A DNA stretch of 33,176 nt. It comes from Conoideocrella luteorostrata. Lineage: Eukaryota; Ascomycota; Sordariomycetes; Hypocreales; Clavicipitaceae. This document shows positions 12,490-23,139 of this stretch, one piece after another. Position 1 is the stretch's first letter, and every line of letters starts with the position of its first letter. The translations under genes and the position numbers were made by a program. The notes below the pieces were generated by a model. It was given only the letters and a program-made list of their open reading frames with translations, did not search any database and was not told where the DNA came from. The stretch covers positions 1 through 33,176 of the forward strand of contig JASWJB010000403.1 in NCBI GenBank assembly GCA_032433595.1. The letters are read 5' to 3'.

Positions 12490-13099
12490 ATGATGAGGCA
12501 CGTCAGCCTGTAACAGTATAGTGTATAACACCATTCGATGATAATAGATGCGGCAAATTTGACTCCATGCACCAGCAGGTCAAGGCGAGCTTTCTTGCTT
12601 TTATCTTGGACACTACAGCCCCAGGAAGCCGTCCCCGAAAGCACTTTAGCATCTGCTGGCGGTGTTGTTGTGGTACATATATGTCCACCGATATCCACTA
12701 ACGGGGGACAAGAGATGGTCGGTCTATCGCAATTCTCGGTTCAATCATTTGGAAATGTCTGGCGCATACTCATGATAGCTATATTTCTTCCAAATTACCG
12801 AGCATAACAAGCCGACTTTCGTCCTACGAGCCCCACCAGGTTCACCACCACCCCGCCAAGCCATCGATGGTCAGTGACTCACTCCAGCACCCGCGCTATT
12901 TACAAAGCCGTCCTAGAATGTAGTCAGACCACGCCCTTCGAAATTTGAGAATGTGATATCTACCCACCCATCAAGATTCTGATCGTGGTCAGTCCGCACC
13001 ACTTTGACCCTCACTCTGCATTCCCTTGTACGGCCTGGGCTCAAATAGCTACCCTGCACTTGTACAAGTAACCTCTCGCCCTATCCTCCTCTTCCAGCC
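12490..13099. other. Intergenic between AIM41 and the RidA-family gene
   Basis: I see no gene in this stretch of about 600 bp. It must hold the AIM41 3' end and the promoter of the downstream gene. The 100 bases before 13100 are pyrimidine-rich (CCTCCTCTTCC just before the ATG), typical of fungal promoters and leaders. Confidence 0.5.
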
Positions 13100-13583
13100 A
13101 TGTCTCGCACCAATATTAGTTCCGGTTCAGCCTTTGAGGCTCAAATCGGATACTCGCGCGCAGTCGTGGTGGACGACTGGATCATGGTCTCCGGAACCAC
13201 TGGGTATGTAACCATCTCCCGCTCTGTACTCCGTACTTAGTCGTACAGCCTGAAACTGGCAGTGCCTGATATGCATTTCTCGCCGAAGCTACGATTACGA
13301 AACGGGACAGATATCAGGTGACGTAGCTCAGCAGACCGAGCAGACGCTCCTTAATGTCAACAAGGCGCTGAAGGAGGCGGGCTCGTCCATGGCGGATGTT
13401 GTGCGCGTTCACTACATTTTGCCGCAGCGCGATGACTTCCCCAAGACGTGGACGGTGCTGAATAAGTGGTTTGGGGATGTGAAGCCAGCGGCGACGATGA
13501 TTCAGTCAGCGCTGATGAAGGAGGAGATGAAGATCGAGATTGAGGTCACGGCTAAAAGGGGTTGTGGGAAGCAAGACAAATAA
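13100..13583 (+). CDS. RidA/YjgF family protein lacking the usual arginine
   Basis: Two exons (13100-13203 and 13289-13583) give 132 residues; the 85-bp intron has donor GTATGT and acceptor GAAG. The protein matches the Rid family: SRAVVVDDWIMVSGTTGYDY, QQTEQTLLNVNKALKEAG, VVRVHYILPQRDDF and IEIEVTAKRG. RidA proteins form trimers and hydrolyse reactive imines/enamines from PLP enzymes. Where canonical RidA has an arginine in its PART motif, this protein has KPAATMIQSAL, so the imine deaminase activity is doubtful and it belongs to a divergent Rid branch. The glutamate in IEIEVTA is kept. The intron carries a TACTCCGTA motif (13227-13235). The gene is convergent with the sulfur transporter, with 150 bp between the stop codons. 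Confidence 0.93.
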
Positions 13584-13733
13584 ATATACGCGTTTGCAGT
13601 GCTTCACGGGTTTCATTTCTGACCACCGAGGGAAAGAGGACTTGAAGAAGCAGATCTGTATAAAAAAAAAAACCGTGTAACTACGGAGTGTTTCCACAAA
13701 GAATGGTATCATATATCATATAAGAAATGAATC

Positions 13734-14830
13734 TCAATGCACAAACGGCGCTACAATCCCCCCCGCAGCAAAAGCGGACACAATCGTCATGACACTCGAC
13801 ACAGACAACAGTGAAATACCACTGATACCATGTCCGGATGTACACCCCCCAGCCAATCTGGACCCAATGGCCATCAACACTCCTCCAGCCATTGCCAGCA
13901 ACGGCGATACTTCGTGTACCGGACCGGCAGCCAGCTGTGGCGCCCACGTCAGGAGGCCTAATGCGCCGGCGGCAACTCCAGACGCGAACATAATGTTGTT
14001 ATAGGACGCAGGTTTGGGATTTGCATCAGCGCCGCCCCGGACAACCCACCAGAAGAAATTGCCGACTTCTTCATAGGAGCCCGAAATGCCCACCATGGAC
14101 TTGCGCGACAATACGGAAACCAGCTGCGCACCGCCGATGAGCAGACCTCCCACGGCGCCAGATATTTTGGTCGACGGACTGACCGGTGTGTAGAGAGCCG
14201 TGGCTGTGATGATGCCAATGCAGGTGCATTCTACAAGAAGCAGTGTAGTTGCTCTAGATAGACCGAGTTGCTCGTTCAAGACGCCTCGCGCTGGCTTCAC
14301 GTTGTTTCTCTCCCGTAGGCCGTTTACGAACTTGCTGACCACACCGGACCAGAGGATCCCGCCGATGATGGCCCCATCCAGGGCGTGAAAGCCCGTTCTC
14401 ACCCCGGCAGCAAGTTGGGCGTAGAGCGTGCCGGGACACGATCCTGCGAGAGCCATGCCCGTGCCGAGGAGTCCGCCGCCAATGATGTTGCCGTCATATT
14501 TGGAGAAGAGGCTCAGGGGAGAGGAAGTTCGAGGGGAAATCTTGACGTATCCTAAATGCTCGGCTACGGCGTATATCGCACTGTTCGACGTGAATGTGTC
14601 AATAAGTCAGTTCTCGCATATCATTCCCGATATCCTTTCGAGGCGAACAAGGACTTGTGAAACACCAAGTAAACAGACACGTACGCGCTGGTAGCAGTAG
14701 CGGCCAGAAAAGCCTGAATCATGTGCCAATTCTCAAATTTCAATTGCGCAATAACCACGCTTGGTTCGTGAAAGCCCGCGGCTGCCATGGCGGCGCCGAA
14801 AGCGGCGCCTGATATCACCGTGGTGGCCAT
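13734..14830 (-). CDS. YeeE/YedE-family sulfur (thiosulfate-type) transporter
   Basis: Exons on the minus strand are 14830-14685 and 14580-13734; the 104-bp intron has donor GTACGT, branch CTGAC and acceptor ACAG. The product has 330 residues and is almost wholly hydrophobic, with about eight or nine membrane segments. The two signature half-repeats are present: GMALAGSCPGTLYAQ (about 90-104) and GSRLAGGCTSGHGISG (about 288-303), each with the cysteine expected for sulfur handling in this family. NWHMIQAFLAATATS in exon 1 and LFSKYDGNIIGGGLLGTG in exon 2 match fungal relatives. Bacterial TsuA-type members import thiosulfate; for the fungal protein the substrate is inferred. The family is chiefly bacterial, so ancient transfer is possible. 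A longer upstream reading from 14923 is open, but the ATG at 14830 fits relatives better. Confidence 0.9.
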
Positions 14831-16203
14831 GCTTCTGCAAACGAGCAGCCCAGCTTCTGCGGTGATTATTCCCCAGTAAATACAGAAAGGCAAGGCAGCA
14901 CAAGAGAGGGAAAAAGTGCACAAGAAAGGAAACGCCTACTTATGGAGTTACAGTGGTTGTCCCTTATCCCTTTTGAACTCAGAAACAGAAACATGGCCGC
15001 ACTTTCCAGCAGACTAACTAACCGACTCGTCCGTAGTTATCCATTAGCGCGGAGCTACGCCGTGCTGCTCCATGTTGCATCGTGAACAAACAAGCAAGTG
15101 TCGGCGATCTGAAATTGGCGCGTGGCCGGCACTGGCTTTCGGGGACCACGGAGAATTGGAATTGGATACACTCTTTTTAACTGACCCGTGAAATGGGCTT
15201 TAGTATCCCCTGTTTTTGGCGCTAAGAACCAGTCTGTCGGCGACCCGAGACATGCTGGAATTTACGATCAAAGTGACTTCGGCGACGGAGCGATCTAGAT
15301 TGGGGCCGGATGGCCCGGATGAGTGGGTGATTGGTGATTGTGTTCGTTGGCAAATTTTCGGGGACCATGGTGTGCCCGCGACGGACGTGGGGCCGGTGGG
15401 AGTCGTTGAGTGGTGAATGCACTCCGTATTGTATTGTAGCTATAGTTGACAGTAGATGTGTTGCCTTTGTTGGTAAGTAGAGATGAGATGGATGCTTGTT
15501 GATAACAAAGGGGGCTTGGCTTAACACTGTGTTTGCCGTCTGATGAAGTCTATGCGCTTCACGTAACTGCGTACATTATGAGACATTCATGTGCTCCGTA
15601 CTGTATACATATGTGCTCTGTGCGATCATGTCAAGAGCAGGAAGCCTTGGAACCAGCTGCGACAGCACCTTGATAGTCCTACCGCGATTTCCTGTTCCCG
15701 CTTCTCTACTTTGTATTCTATTATATGCGTCTCGTATCAGAGCCCTGTCTCACTCGTGAATTTTCTTCTGCCAACTTGATAAAAAGAAAAATCAAGAAAA
15801 ATCAAGAACAAGAACAAGAACAAGAATGAAATAAAATAGAAATAAAATAAACATGGTAGGAGAAGTGTGTGTTGTTGTAATTGCTTTGCCTTTCAGCCCA
15901 GTAGTTGGTGGCTGATCCAAAGGGCATCATCACAAACACAAGATACGGAGTAACATTGTATGAATTTGCCGCCCGTCCGGACGAGAGCCGAGGTTCAGTG
16001 GCTGCTGCTTGGTGCCTCCCCGCCATTACTCTGGGAATTGCCCCGCCATCGGCAAAGCTATCCAAGAGCAGCGGGAATTGACGTCAGTCGCTATTCAAGT
16101 ATACAAGTAGCCGGTCTTGAACAAAATATTATTTTTACTTCAGCGAACCGCCGCTGTATTTATTGTACCGCACCTGTTATTGACGCCGGATAAAACATCC
16201 AAA
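14831..16203. other. 1.4-kb intergenic region between divergent genes
   Basis: This separates the sulfur transporter (minus) from the MDR oxidoreductase (plus), so it should hold both promoters. I see no gene. Notable items are an A-rich microsatellite-like stretch of AAGAAAAATC and GAACAA units at 15781-15850 and a TACGGAGTA copy at 15944-15952, with near matches at about 15420 and 15592. Confidence 0.5.
15781..15850. repeat. A-rich simple repeat (GAACAA and AAAATAGAAAT units)
   Basis: Tandem short units: AATCAAGAAA twice, then GAACAA three times, then AAATAAAAT-like units. It is low-complexity sequence in the intergenic region, with no coding meaning. Confidence 0.7.
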
Positions 16204-17366
16204 ATGCCTCGCGTGCTTCACGTCCAAAAGATAGATGGCAAACCGGGCCAAGTCTACTACCCGTAAGCCTGTAACCCAACCTGGGGCCACATATATATAT
16301 ATATATATATTCTAAAAAGTCTAACAAATGTCTTCAAAATAGGCTTAAAATAAGGGAAGTGCCCAAGCCCAAAGTCGGCCCCAATCAGCTCCTAATTCGC
16401 ATGGAAGCCGCCGCTCTCAACCACAAAGACTTGTTCATCCGCAGACATCTCTATCCTGCGATTTCTTTCGAAAATCCCCTTTTGGCAGATGGCTATGGCA
16501 CTGTCGTCGAGGCAGGATCCGCCGTCAAGCAGAATAATTTGCTCAACAAGCCTGTGCTCATCAATCCGATGCTCATGTGGGAGTCTGATCCTGTGGGTCC
16601 AGAAAAGGGCGCCGTATTGATCATTGGCGCCTCATCAGTCACGGAGATGGGCTGTGGCCAGGACTTTGCCCTCGTAGATGAGGATGATGTGGTGCCTGCA
16701 CCGACTCACCTGTCTCCTGCTGAGGGAGCTGCCCTGCCTCTCGCTGGGCTGACGGGCTGGCGCGCGCTGGTCACCAAGAGTGGAAACGCAGAGGCCGGCA
16801 GGAACATCCTCATCACGGGCATTGGAGGCGGTGTGGCTCTCCAGGTGCTTCAGTTTGCTGTTGCCATGGGCTGCAATGTATACGTTACATCGGGCGACCA
16901 AGCCAAGATTGACAAGGCCAAGGAGATGGGAGCCAAGGAAGGCGTGGTCTACAAGAAGGATGGGTGGGAGCGGGATCTCAAGAGCCTCCTCCCGGATGAG
17001 AGACCATATATTGATGCTGTGATTGACGGAGCGGGAGGCAACATCGTCTCCAAGTCCTGCAAAGTTTTGAAGCAGGGTGGTATTATTTCGCAGTATGGTA
17101 TGACGTTGGGGCCGAAGATGGATTGGTCCATGCAGGCTGTCTTGATGAATGTCGAGCTGCGAGGCTCGACCATGGGCTCGAAAAAGGAGTTCAAGGACAT
17201 GGTGGCGTTTGTGAATGAGAAGAAAATCAAGCCGGTTGTGAGCAAGACAGTGAAGGGCTTGGGAAATTTGGACGGCATTGAAGGACTGTTTAAGGACATG
17301 GATGCTGGTACGCAGTTTGGTAAATTGGTTGTTGAGATTAACGACCATCATTCGCCGAAGCTATAA
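16204..17366 (+). CDS. Zinc-independent MDR oxidoreductase (quinone oxidoreductase-like)
   Basis: Two exons (16204-16262 and 16343-17366) encode 360 residues. The 80-bp intron contains an (AT)n run and CTAAC before its AG. The GroES-like N-terminal half has PKPKVGPNQLLIRMEAAALNHKDLFIR. The Rossmann segment ILITGIGGGVALQVLQFAVA (about 190-210) binds NADP(H), and GLTGWRALV precedes it. The cysteine pattern of the structural zinc and the GHE catalytic-zinc motif are missing, so this is a zinc-independent medium-chain dehydrogenase/reductase, similar to uncharacterised fission yeast members. The substrate is unknown. The segment GTVVEAGSAVKQNNLLNKPVLINP replaces the more usual GDRV-type loop and suggests some divergence. 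It is convergent with KRR1 (254 bp between stop codons). Confidence 0.92.
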
Positions 17367-17620
17367 GAGTAAACCGGGGTTACTGTTGGAATATTGTACG
17401 ACTTTACCAAGAATGAACAAGAAACTGCTTGAAGCCGGCCACAAGGATTTAGAGATACTTTGAAAATGAGCTTTGATTTTTGAGCTCAAACGTAAAATCT
17501 TGTAATTTTCAGGATATCAGAACGCCATTCATGCCGCCAATACAAAGTCCTAAGCCAGACCACAAGTAATGACACCAACCAATCATCAACATAAAAACAC
17601 CGTTGATACATCTGACCGGT

Positions 17621-18583
17621 CTACTCCGAAGACTTCTTCCGTTTCTTCTTTGGTCTATCCTCCTCAGGCGGTACAAACTCAGCCTGTCTCTCTTTAGCCT
17701 TTTCTTCCTTACGCACCTTCTGCTTCTCTAGGCGCTCCTCTTTCACCGCTCTGTCTTTGGCCTGCTTGCCCAAGAAATACTCGCCACTCTCAATCTGCTT
17801 GTCGACCTTGCTCTTCTCAGGCGCGGGCGGGAACGGCGTGTACACCTTCTTAGCCTTGTCGGTAACCTTATGGGGCACATGGCGACGACTGAGAGTCTTC
17901 CTCTTAAAATTAGGTAGGAAGCGATCCCAGCTTTCGTTGGCGAGCTCAGGATCCTTGGCAAGCTCCTTCTTGATCATAAGCTCCTTGATGTGGTAGATGG
18001 GATGTAGGTTGTTCATGCAGTCCTCTACAATTCTTCGAATGTCCTTCAGACCCTTATAGCCGCCCATGGCGCAGACAGTGTTGCCATGAACGAGGATATA
18101 CGTCTCTGTCAGGAGCTCAAGGGCCTTGAGGGTTGAGCCGTTCGGTCCTAGTATTCTTTGCCTTCGCTTGACAAATCTGTCTTTGCTGCCGACGAGATTT
18201 CGGATCTTGATGACGTCGCAAGCCATGCCGTCTTCGAGGATCTTGACGGCCTGCGGAGCGGGTACGCTTCGGGCTAGGAGTTTGATGAGATCGCGGGCAT
18301 TCAAGATGGATGCCGGGTCGAAGGTTTTTCGGGTTGTCTTGACGGTCATGGAGCCTTCGACCAAATCCAACGTGCAGGCAATGCCTTGTTTCTCAAGAGA
18401 CTTGGTGACGAGTGGCCATGCCTCTTTCAGATAGACTTCGCGGTACTTGGGAAATAGCGTCACGAATGAGGATTCCTCCGTGAAAGTGCCACCAGCATTG
18501 TCATTGGCTGTGAAGGTATCGACCTTCCACTTGTCGATATCGTCCGTATCCCAGGGCTTGTCCACATTATGAGTGGAAGGCAT
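17621..18583 (-). CDS. KRR1: Krr1, small-subunit processome KH protein
   Basis: An intronless 320-residue gene. Krr1 acts in the nucleolus in the 90S pre-ribosome, where it helps make the 40S subunit. The family hallmarks are clear: [13 protein letters not shown] near the N-terminus, [34 protein letters not shown] (139-158, including the KRR motif and the KH GXXG-like loop), [40 protein letters not shown] and [12 protein letters not shown]. The C-terminus is basic and charged ([18 protein letters not shown], then KKKRKKSSE). The frame is open 18 codons further upstream, but the ATG at 18583 ([12 protein letters not shown]) matches family N-termini and was chosen. It is divergent from MRPL19. 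Confidence 0.97.
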   Translation of the reverse strand: MPSTHNVDKPWDTDDIDKWKVDTFTANDNAGGTFTEESSFVTLFPKYREVYLKEAWPLVTKSLEKQGIACTLDLVEGSMTVKTTRKTFDPASILNARDLIKLLARSVPAPQAVKILEDGMACDVIKIRNLVGSKDRFVKRRQRILGPNGSTLKALELLTETYILVHGNTVCAMGGYKGLKDIRRIVEDCMNNLHPIYHIKELMIKKELAKDPELANESWDRFLPNFKRKTLSRRHVPHKVTDKAKKVYTPFPPAPEKSKVDKQIESGEYFLGKQAKDRAVKEERLEKQKVRKEEKAKERQAEFVPPEEDRPKKKRKKSSE

Positions 18584-18946
18584 CGTCGAACGGATTCTCC
18601 AAAGGGCCCTCTTTTGCGAGTGTGCGATTGACAGCAAGGTATCAAGCTTTGTTCAGGGAGTTGAGCGACTGCAGTACCGAGACACGATCGTTATTGACGT
18701 TGATAATTGAAAACGTGATTGCTCGACCTGTTGCCCAGAAAAAATTTAGGACTTTGGCAGCCGTTCCGTGGGGCTGGTTGGAAAAAAAAAAAACCAGATA
18801 CGCAGACCCCCGCCGTGTGTGGAGCAAGAAGCTGGCTCTAGGGACCTGAGCTTCTTGAAATCTTTCTGCGGACGACGTCTCCTTGCTCGAACGACCACGT
18901 CTGGCCATCAAAATCAACACCGCGTAACGGCCACCACTGCAACAGA
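18584..18946. promoter_or_regulatory. Divergent promoter shared by KRR1 and MRPL19
   Basis: These 363 bp lie between the two start codons, so they must drive both a cytosolic and a mitochondrial ribosome-related gene. A poly-A run (12 A, near 18782) lies in the middle; such tracts often mark nucleosome-free promoters in fungi. No specific factor site is claimed. Confidence 0.6.
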
Positions 18947-19532
18947 ATGTCTAAAGCGAAGGGGGCTGCGGGAGCGGCCGACCAGATCGTAAAATTGATT
19001 GTTGGAGCTGGTCAGGCGAGCCCCAGTCCACCAGTTGGTCCTGCGCTGGGGAGCAAAGGTGTCAAGTCGATGGACTTCTGCAAGGTAAGAGAATTCCACG
19101 CCCACCAAGACTTAACTCGATATGACCAGTTGATCAATTGGGGAATCCGAAGGATTTGGAAAAGATCGCTGACTGAAGTCTTGTCTCTGTATGCAGGAGT
19201 TCAACGCCAGAACCGCGCACGTCACGCCTGGAACTCCGATGCCCTGCCGGGTGACTGTTCGACCAGACCGATCTTTCCACTTCGACTTAAGAACACCACA
19301 GACATCATGGCTTCTACTGAATGCGGTAGATGCGCCAAAGAACAAGAAAGGAAACAGAAAGGGTGCAAACAAGCCGGGCCATGAGACGGTTGGAACGATT
19401 AGTTTGAAGCACGTTTACGAGATCGCCAAGATAAAACAGTCAGAACTACGACTTTCTGGTCTGTCGCTGGAGGGATTATGCAGATCAATTATTTTTCAGG
19501 CCAAGTCTATTGGTATCAATGTGGTGGCATAG
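18947..19532 (+). CDS. MRPL19: Mitochondrial ribosomal protein uL11m
   Basis: Two exons (18947-19084 and 19197-19532) give 157 residues, the normal length for yeast and fungal mitochondrial L11. The 112-bp intron has donor GTAAGA, branch CTGAC and acceptor GCAG. Exon 1 has the N-terminal domain with [20 protein letters not shown] (the proline-rich hinge region of L11) and [16 protein letters not shown] across the junction. Exon 2 holds the RNA-binding domain, [20 protein letters not shown] through [20 protein letters not shown]. It binds the GTPase-associated centre of mitochondrial large-subunit rRNA. Confidence 0.96.
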
Positions 19533-20585
19533 GTGGACCGGGGGTTGCAGCAATGTGATGTTCGATTTTTGATGACGTCTTGAGCAAAGTGCTGTTCATG
19601 CATCAAGTGTATAAATAAATGGGAATGCGGGGAAATGTATAACATGATATTTTGAACCTCAGATAGGTTTCTAAGGGAAGGATTCTGCACAAGTTTAGGA
19701 TCTTACCATTTGTCAACGAGAGACAGAAACACCATTAGCGTAAAGACAATACTGGAAGTGAAAAATCAGTAGTTGACAATACCAAGAAAGCATTTCTTGA
19801 CATTGGGTATTACAGTGGCAATCATTTTGTTTCAGGATGAAAACATGGCATGCCGTCCAAAAGCTCATGTGCCACATGCGACAGAACAATCTTCAATGAG
19901 TCGAAGTCTTTGCCCGCGGCACAGAAGCACCAGCCCTGTGGCCTCCTCACCTATGCCAGAAGCCCGGCTTAGAAGATCGAGTGGACTGGGCTTTGGTCTG
20001 CATGCGCGAAGCGCTTAGCAGGCCTATGGTGCATTTCATCGTGGCGGTCGATGCAACACCGGCTGGGGAGGTAGTGGCCGGCAATGCCCATTCGAATTTA
20101 TCTCTGGACCATTCCGTGTCCGCACAGATGAGATGAATCCATCGCTTCGGCTAGCATCAGTACTGTGCTGGTGCCTGTTCGGCCGATGCCCTGCACAGCT
20201 GAAAATCTCCTGCATTCATCCTTTAGCTCGTTCAAATTTGGTCGAGAGTAGACAGCTCCCCTCACCCTCTCCGTTTCTGTCAATGCTAGATTAGTACAAT
20301 AAAACTGTACGTTACAGCATGGTTTTGTGTCAGACTCCATATACGTGAGTAGTGGGTGTGCTTTGGGTCGACAAAATGCATGTTGTGAAGTACCATCAAG
20401 TCATAACATTAAAAATTTTACGTGTGCTAAAAAAAGAAGAAAGTAGGAGGAAACGAGTAAAAAAAGGAACCTATATTAGCTGTTTATACCTGGAATGGTA
20501 GTCGCTATATAACAAGCGCTAACAGCAAAAACTCTCATCTTCTAGCCCATGGAACCCGTGTTCCTCCTTCCCTCATCGCGCCAGT
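19533..20585. other. 1-kb region without a supportable gene
   Basis: Open frames at 19773-20018 (+) and 20098-20340 (-) have no recognisable domain and no matching splice signals. Composition becomes more AT-rich towards 20400-20520, marking the border between the housekeeping block and the repeat-rich zone. Confidence 0.45.
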
Positions 20586-21224
20586 CTAAAGTAGTTTTCC
20601 CTTAACAGCCATTCTCTTTTCGTGAAGATCTTGTGGCAAGGTAATCTCTAAAGCATGAAGAATACTATCTGCTTCCCCCGCACTCAAGTCCAAGATACCA
20701 GCAACATTTGACGGACAACCAAGTATAACAGCTCCAGTGCGTATATCACGCAATGGCTGCAAGTGAGTTACGTTTTGCGCGTTGCGACGCTGGATCTCGA
20801 TGTTACGAACTTGATTCTTGATTTTGTTGACTTTATCAGAGTTCTGAGTGATCCGAGCATCAAGTTGGGCACAGGTCTGTTGCATGTAGGCTCTACCCTG
20901 TTCAAAGTTCAACTCGACCTGTCGAAACTGTTTATTGAGTCGAGATTCGTTCTCATCGAAGCGGGCATCCATCTCTTTGAAGCGGGCATCGAAGCGGGCA
21001 TCCATCTCTTTGAAGCGAACATCGAAGCGGGCATCCATCTCGTTGAAACGAGCATCGAAGCGGGCATCGATCTCTTTGAAACGAGCATCGATCTCTTTGA
21101 AGCGAGCATCGGCTCGAGATTCATTCTCGTTGAAGCGAGCATCGACCTGTTCAAATCCCAATTTGCATCGATGTTCCAGGCTTTCAATAGCATCAAGAAT
21201 TTGCTGGACACTATTGGGATCCAT
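20586..21224 (-). CDS. Coiled-coil repeat protein, function unknown
   Basis: An uninterrupted 212-residue frame. Residues 28-89 are built of DARF-type repeats: DARF (or DVRF) starts at 28, 39, 46, 53, 57, 64, 68, 75, 79 and 86, so spacing runs 11-7-7 and then alternates 4 and 7. Heptads (RFKEIDA) therefore turn into 11-residue units (DARFDARFKEM), which predicts a long helical rod. Residues 90-150 continue as charged helix. Residues 152-212 (HLQPLRDIRTGAV, GILDLSAGEADSILHALE) resemble the C-terminal module of a family of uncharacterised fungal coiled-coil proteins; this resemblance is from memory and approximate. No signal peptide or membrane segment is visible. A 19-bp minisatellite lies immediately upstream of the ATG. 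The repeats themselves can change length by slippage. It may be a real, fast-evolving gene. Confidence 0.65.
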   Translation of the reverse strand: MDPNSVQQILDAIESLEHRCKLGFEQVDARFNENESRADARFKEIDARFKEIDARFDARFNEMDARFDVRFKEMDARFDARFKEMDARFDENESRLNKQFRQVELNFEQGRAYMQQTCAQLDARITQNSDKVNKIKNQVRNIEIQRRNAQNVTHLQPLRDIRTGAVILGCPSNVAGILDLSAGEADSILHALEITLPQDLHEKRMAVKGKLL

Positions 21225-21227
21225 GAT

Positions 21228-21404
21228 GAAGTCTGCGGTGATGGATGAAGTCTGCGGTGATGGATGAAGTCTGCGGTGATGGATGAAGTCTGCGGTAATG
21301 GATGAAGTCTGCGGTGATGGATGAAGTCTGCGGTGATGGATGAAGTCTGCGGTGATGGATGAAGTTCAATGGTGATGGATGAAGTTAAATGGTGATGGAT
21401 GAAG
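21228..21404. repeat. 19-bp minisatellite at the 5' end of the coiled-coil gene
   Basis: Seven copies of a 19-bp unit (GAAGTCTGCGGTGATGGAT) start at 21228, 21247, 21266, 21285, 21304, 21323 and 21342. Two diverged 20-bp units follow at 21361 and 21381, then a partial one. One copy has AATGG in place of GATGG. The array begins four bases upstream of the proposed start codon (minus strand), so it lies in the leader or promoter. On the minus strand another frame is open through the array, so coding cannot be excluded. Confidence 0.9.
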
Positions 21405-21488
21405 GAAAAGAGAAGAGTGGCCATGGATGGAGTGTATCGACAATTTATACCCAGAGGAGGAGCCGAGACCTTGATGGCGGAAGTGCTG

Positions 21489-21826
21489 GGCCAGGAAGGT
21501 GTGTCTCAACCTTGGCATTGATGGTACGGAAGTATATGCAAGTGCTAACCTAAGATATGACCGTCAGTAAGTTCAACCTCGGAAAGTCTCCATAGTGGAA
21601 TTTACATACTTGAACTTAGTCTGTATTTGGGTAAGAGCTATTTAACAAAAGAGTGAGTGGCCAGGAAGGTGTCTCAACCTTGGCATTGATGGTACGGAAG
21701 TATATGCAAGTGCTAACCTAAGATATGACCGTCAGTAAGTTCAACCTCGGAAAGTCTCCACAGTGGAATTTACATACTTGAACTTAGTCCGTATTTGAGA
21801 AAGAGGTATTTAACAAAAGAGTGAGT
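21489..21826. repeat. 170-bp tandem duplication
   Basis: GGCCAGGAAGGTGT starts at 21489 and again at 21659; the sequence between is repeated almost exactly (about 170 bp per unit). The first copy has an extra GT near its start, and there are a few substitutions near the ends. A third, partial unit (GGCCAGG) starts at 21827. It contains no open frame of note. Confidence 0.9.
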
Positions 21827-21921
21827 GGCCAGGCGAACCGAACTAAGTAGAATAAAGGTAAATGCAAGAAAGTAAATTTGCATTGTTGGTCTCCCAATTG
21901 TCTCCATCATCTTCATCAGTC

Positions 21922-22433
21922 TCACCATCCCACGTTCGCAGCATCATCATTGTTAGGTTGTACAGTCTCCGAAAGCATCGCATCGTCTTGCTCTCGTTGA
22001 GAAACACCTTTGGGCTCGTCAAAGGCAGTTGGCAGTCGATCACTTCGAGAGGTTCGTTGTTTTGGCTTTGGTGCGCGGAAACGAACGGCCTTCTGCTTCT
22101 TTTTGACGGGTTCCTTTCTCAATGCCAGCAACAGGTTTAAAAGGGTTTCGAAGTAGGGAATTGATTGGTTGATGCGGTGCTTCGAATTCGTCGCGGGAAA
22201 GGACCCTGTCTCGACGGGTTCCTTCTGTCTATCAGGTATCACGTCCAAATGATCCTCGACTTCCTCCTGTACCAAGGGCGTGGTTTGTGGCAAACCGTAG
22301 CTTCTGGTGTTTGTAATTCTTTGGGTTCTATTGTTGCAGCGCGGGGTAAGAAACGTCCGTTAGACCTTTCGTGGGCTGATTTGTTCGTGGTTTCTTGGTT
22401 CGAGTTTTCTTTAGTATGATTTGCCTTAGGCAT
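21922..22433 (-). pseudogene. Frameshifted charged hypothetical protein
   Basis: On the minus strand a frame starts at 22433 (MPKANHTKENSNQETTNKSA) and continues in a second frame, roughly from 22280 to 21922, with LVQEEVEDHLDVIPDRQKEP and KKKQKAVRFRAPKPKQRTSR. The two overlap near 22270-22290, and no GT..AG intron of workable length joins them, so a frameshift is the simpler reading. The product would be lysine- and glutamate-rich with no recognised domain. It could be a remnant of a mobile-element gene or a chance open frame. Confidence 0.35.
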
Positions 22434-23139
22434 TTCTAAATTTAATGATTATAGTTTGATCACTGAAATAATTTTTGTTTTTGTCTGTGCCTGGTTCGAT
22501 CAAACACGGAGATCCCTAGTTCTTGCGAACAGTTAAATTTGCTGCCGAGATACGCGGTGTGTGTAGAGGAGAGCTAGGAGGGACTAAAATGAACTCGAGA
22601 TTCTGTAGAAGTCGGGTCCCGGGTCCTCCAGAGCACACGAGGGTCTCACGGCCGAAGTATCTCTAATTCAGTATCGGTCAAATTTTGTTATCAGGAGTCT
22701 ATACTCAACTGATGTCATTAGGAGTCTACACTCAACTAATGAATAGAAGAGTGCTGCACTCAATTCTATTTAGCTTTAGCTCGATGCCACAGGTTTGATT
22801 ATTGCCCAAAGTCAATGATTTTGGGGTTCTTATGATGGGAAGACTAGATCATGTTCGCGTAGCTTTAATGATTCTTAATTTTTAGTGCCAGATGCACGTA
22901 AATCTTAAAAACCAAGGAAAACCAGCGGTTTGATTGTTGCTACCATGTTATCGTACGTGTGACAGAGCGAATTTGATGGAAACGAGATAATTATTGCTTG
23001 GGAACCAACAGCAAGGGATGTGCAGTCAATTTCATTATAGCAAAAGAGGTCTGAAGAGCTAAGTTTGTGAGGGGCATCACCAACAGTGATATCAATCCCG
23101 ACCCATAGGAGTCATGTGACCACGTTCCACAACACTGAT
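22434..23139. other. AT-rich noncoding stretch with a short direct repeat
   Basis: I see no gene. Two direct copies of an AGGAGTCTAYACTCAACT-type sequence lie at about 22693 and 22719, and the related word AGTGCTGCACTCAATT follows. At 23131-23151 ACAACA and TGTTGT form a small inverted repeat just below the transposase remnant. Confidence 0.5.

Noticed and set aside
16635..17351. 238-codon open frame on the minus strand
   Set aside because: It is the antisense shadow of the MDR oxidoreductase exon, which has clear domain motifs on the plus strand.
20909..21424. 171-codon minus-strand frame with 19-residue repeats
   Set aside because: It arises because the 19-bp minisatellite is open in this frame (57 bp gives 19 residues) and because the DARF repeats are also open out of frame. 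The 212-residue frame is better supported.
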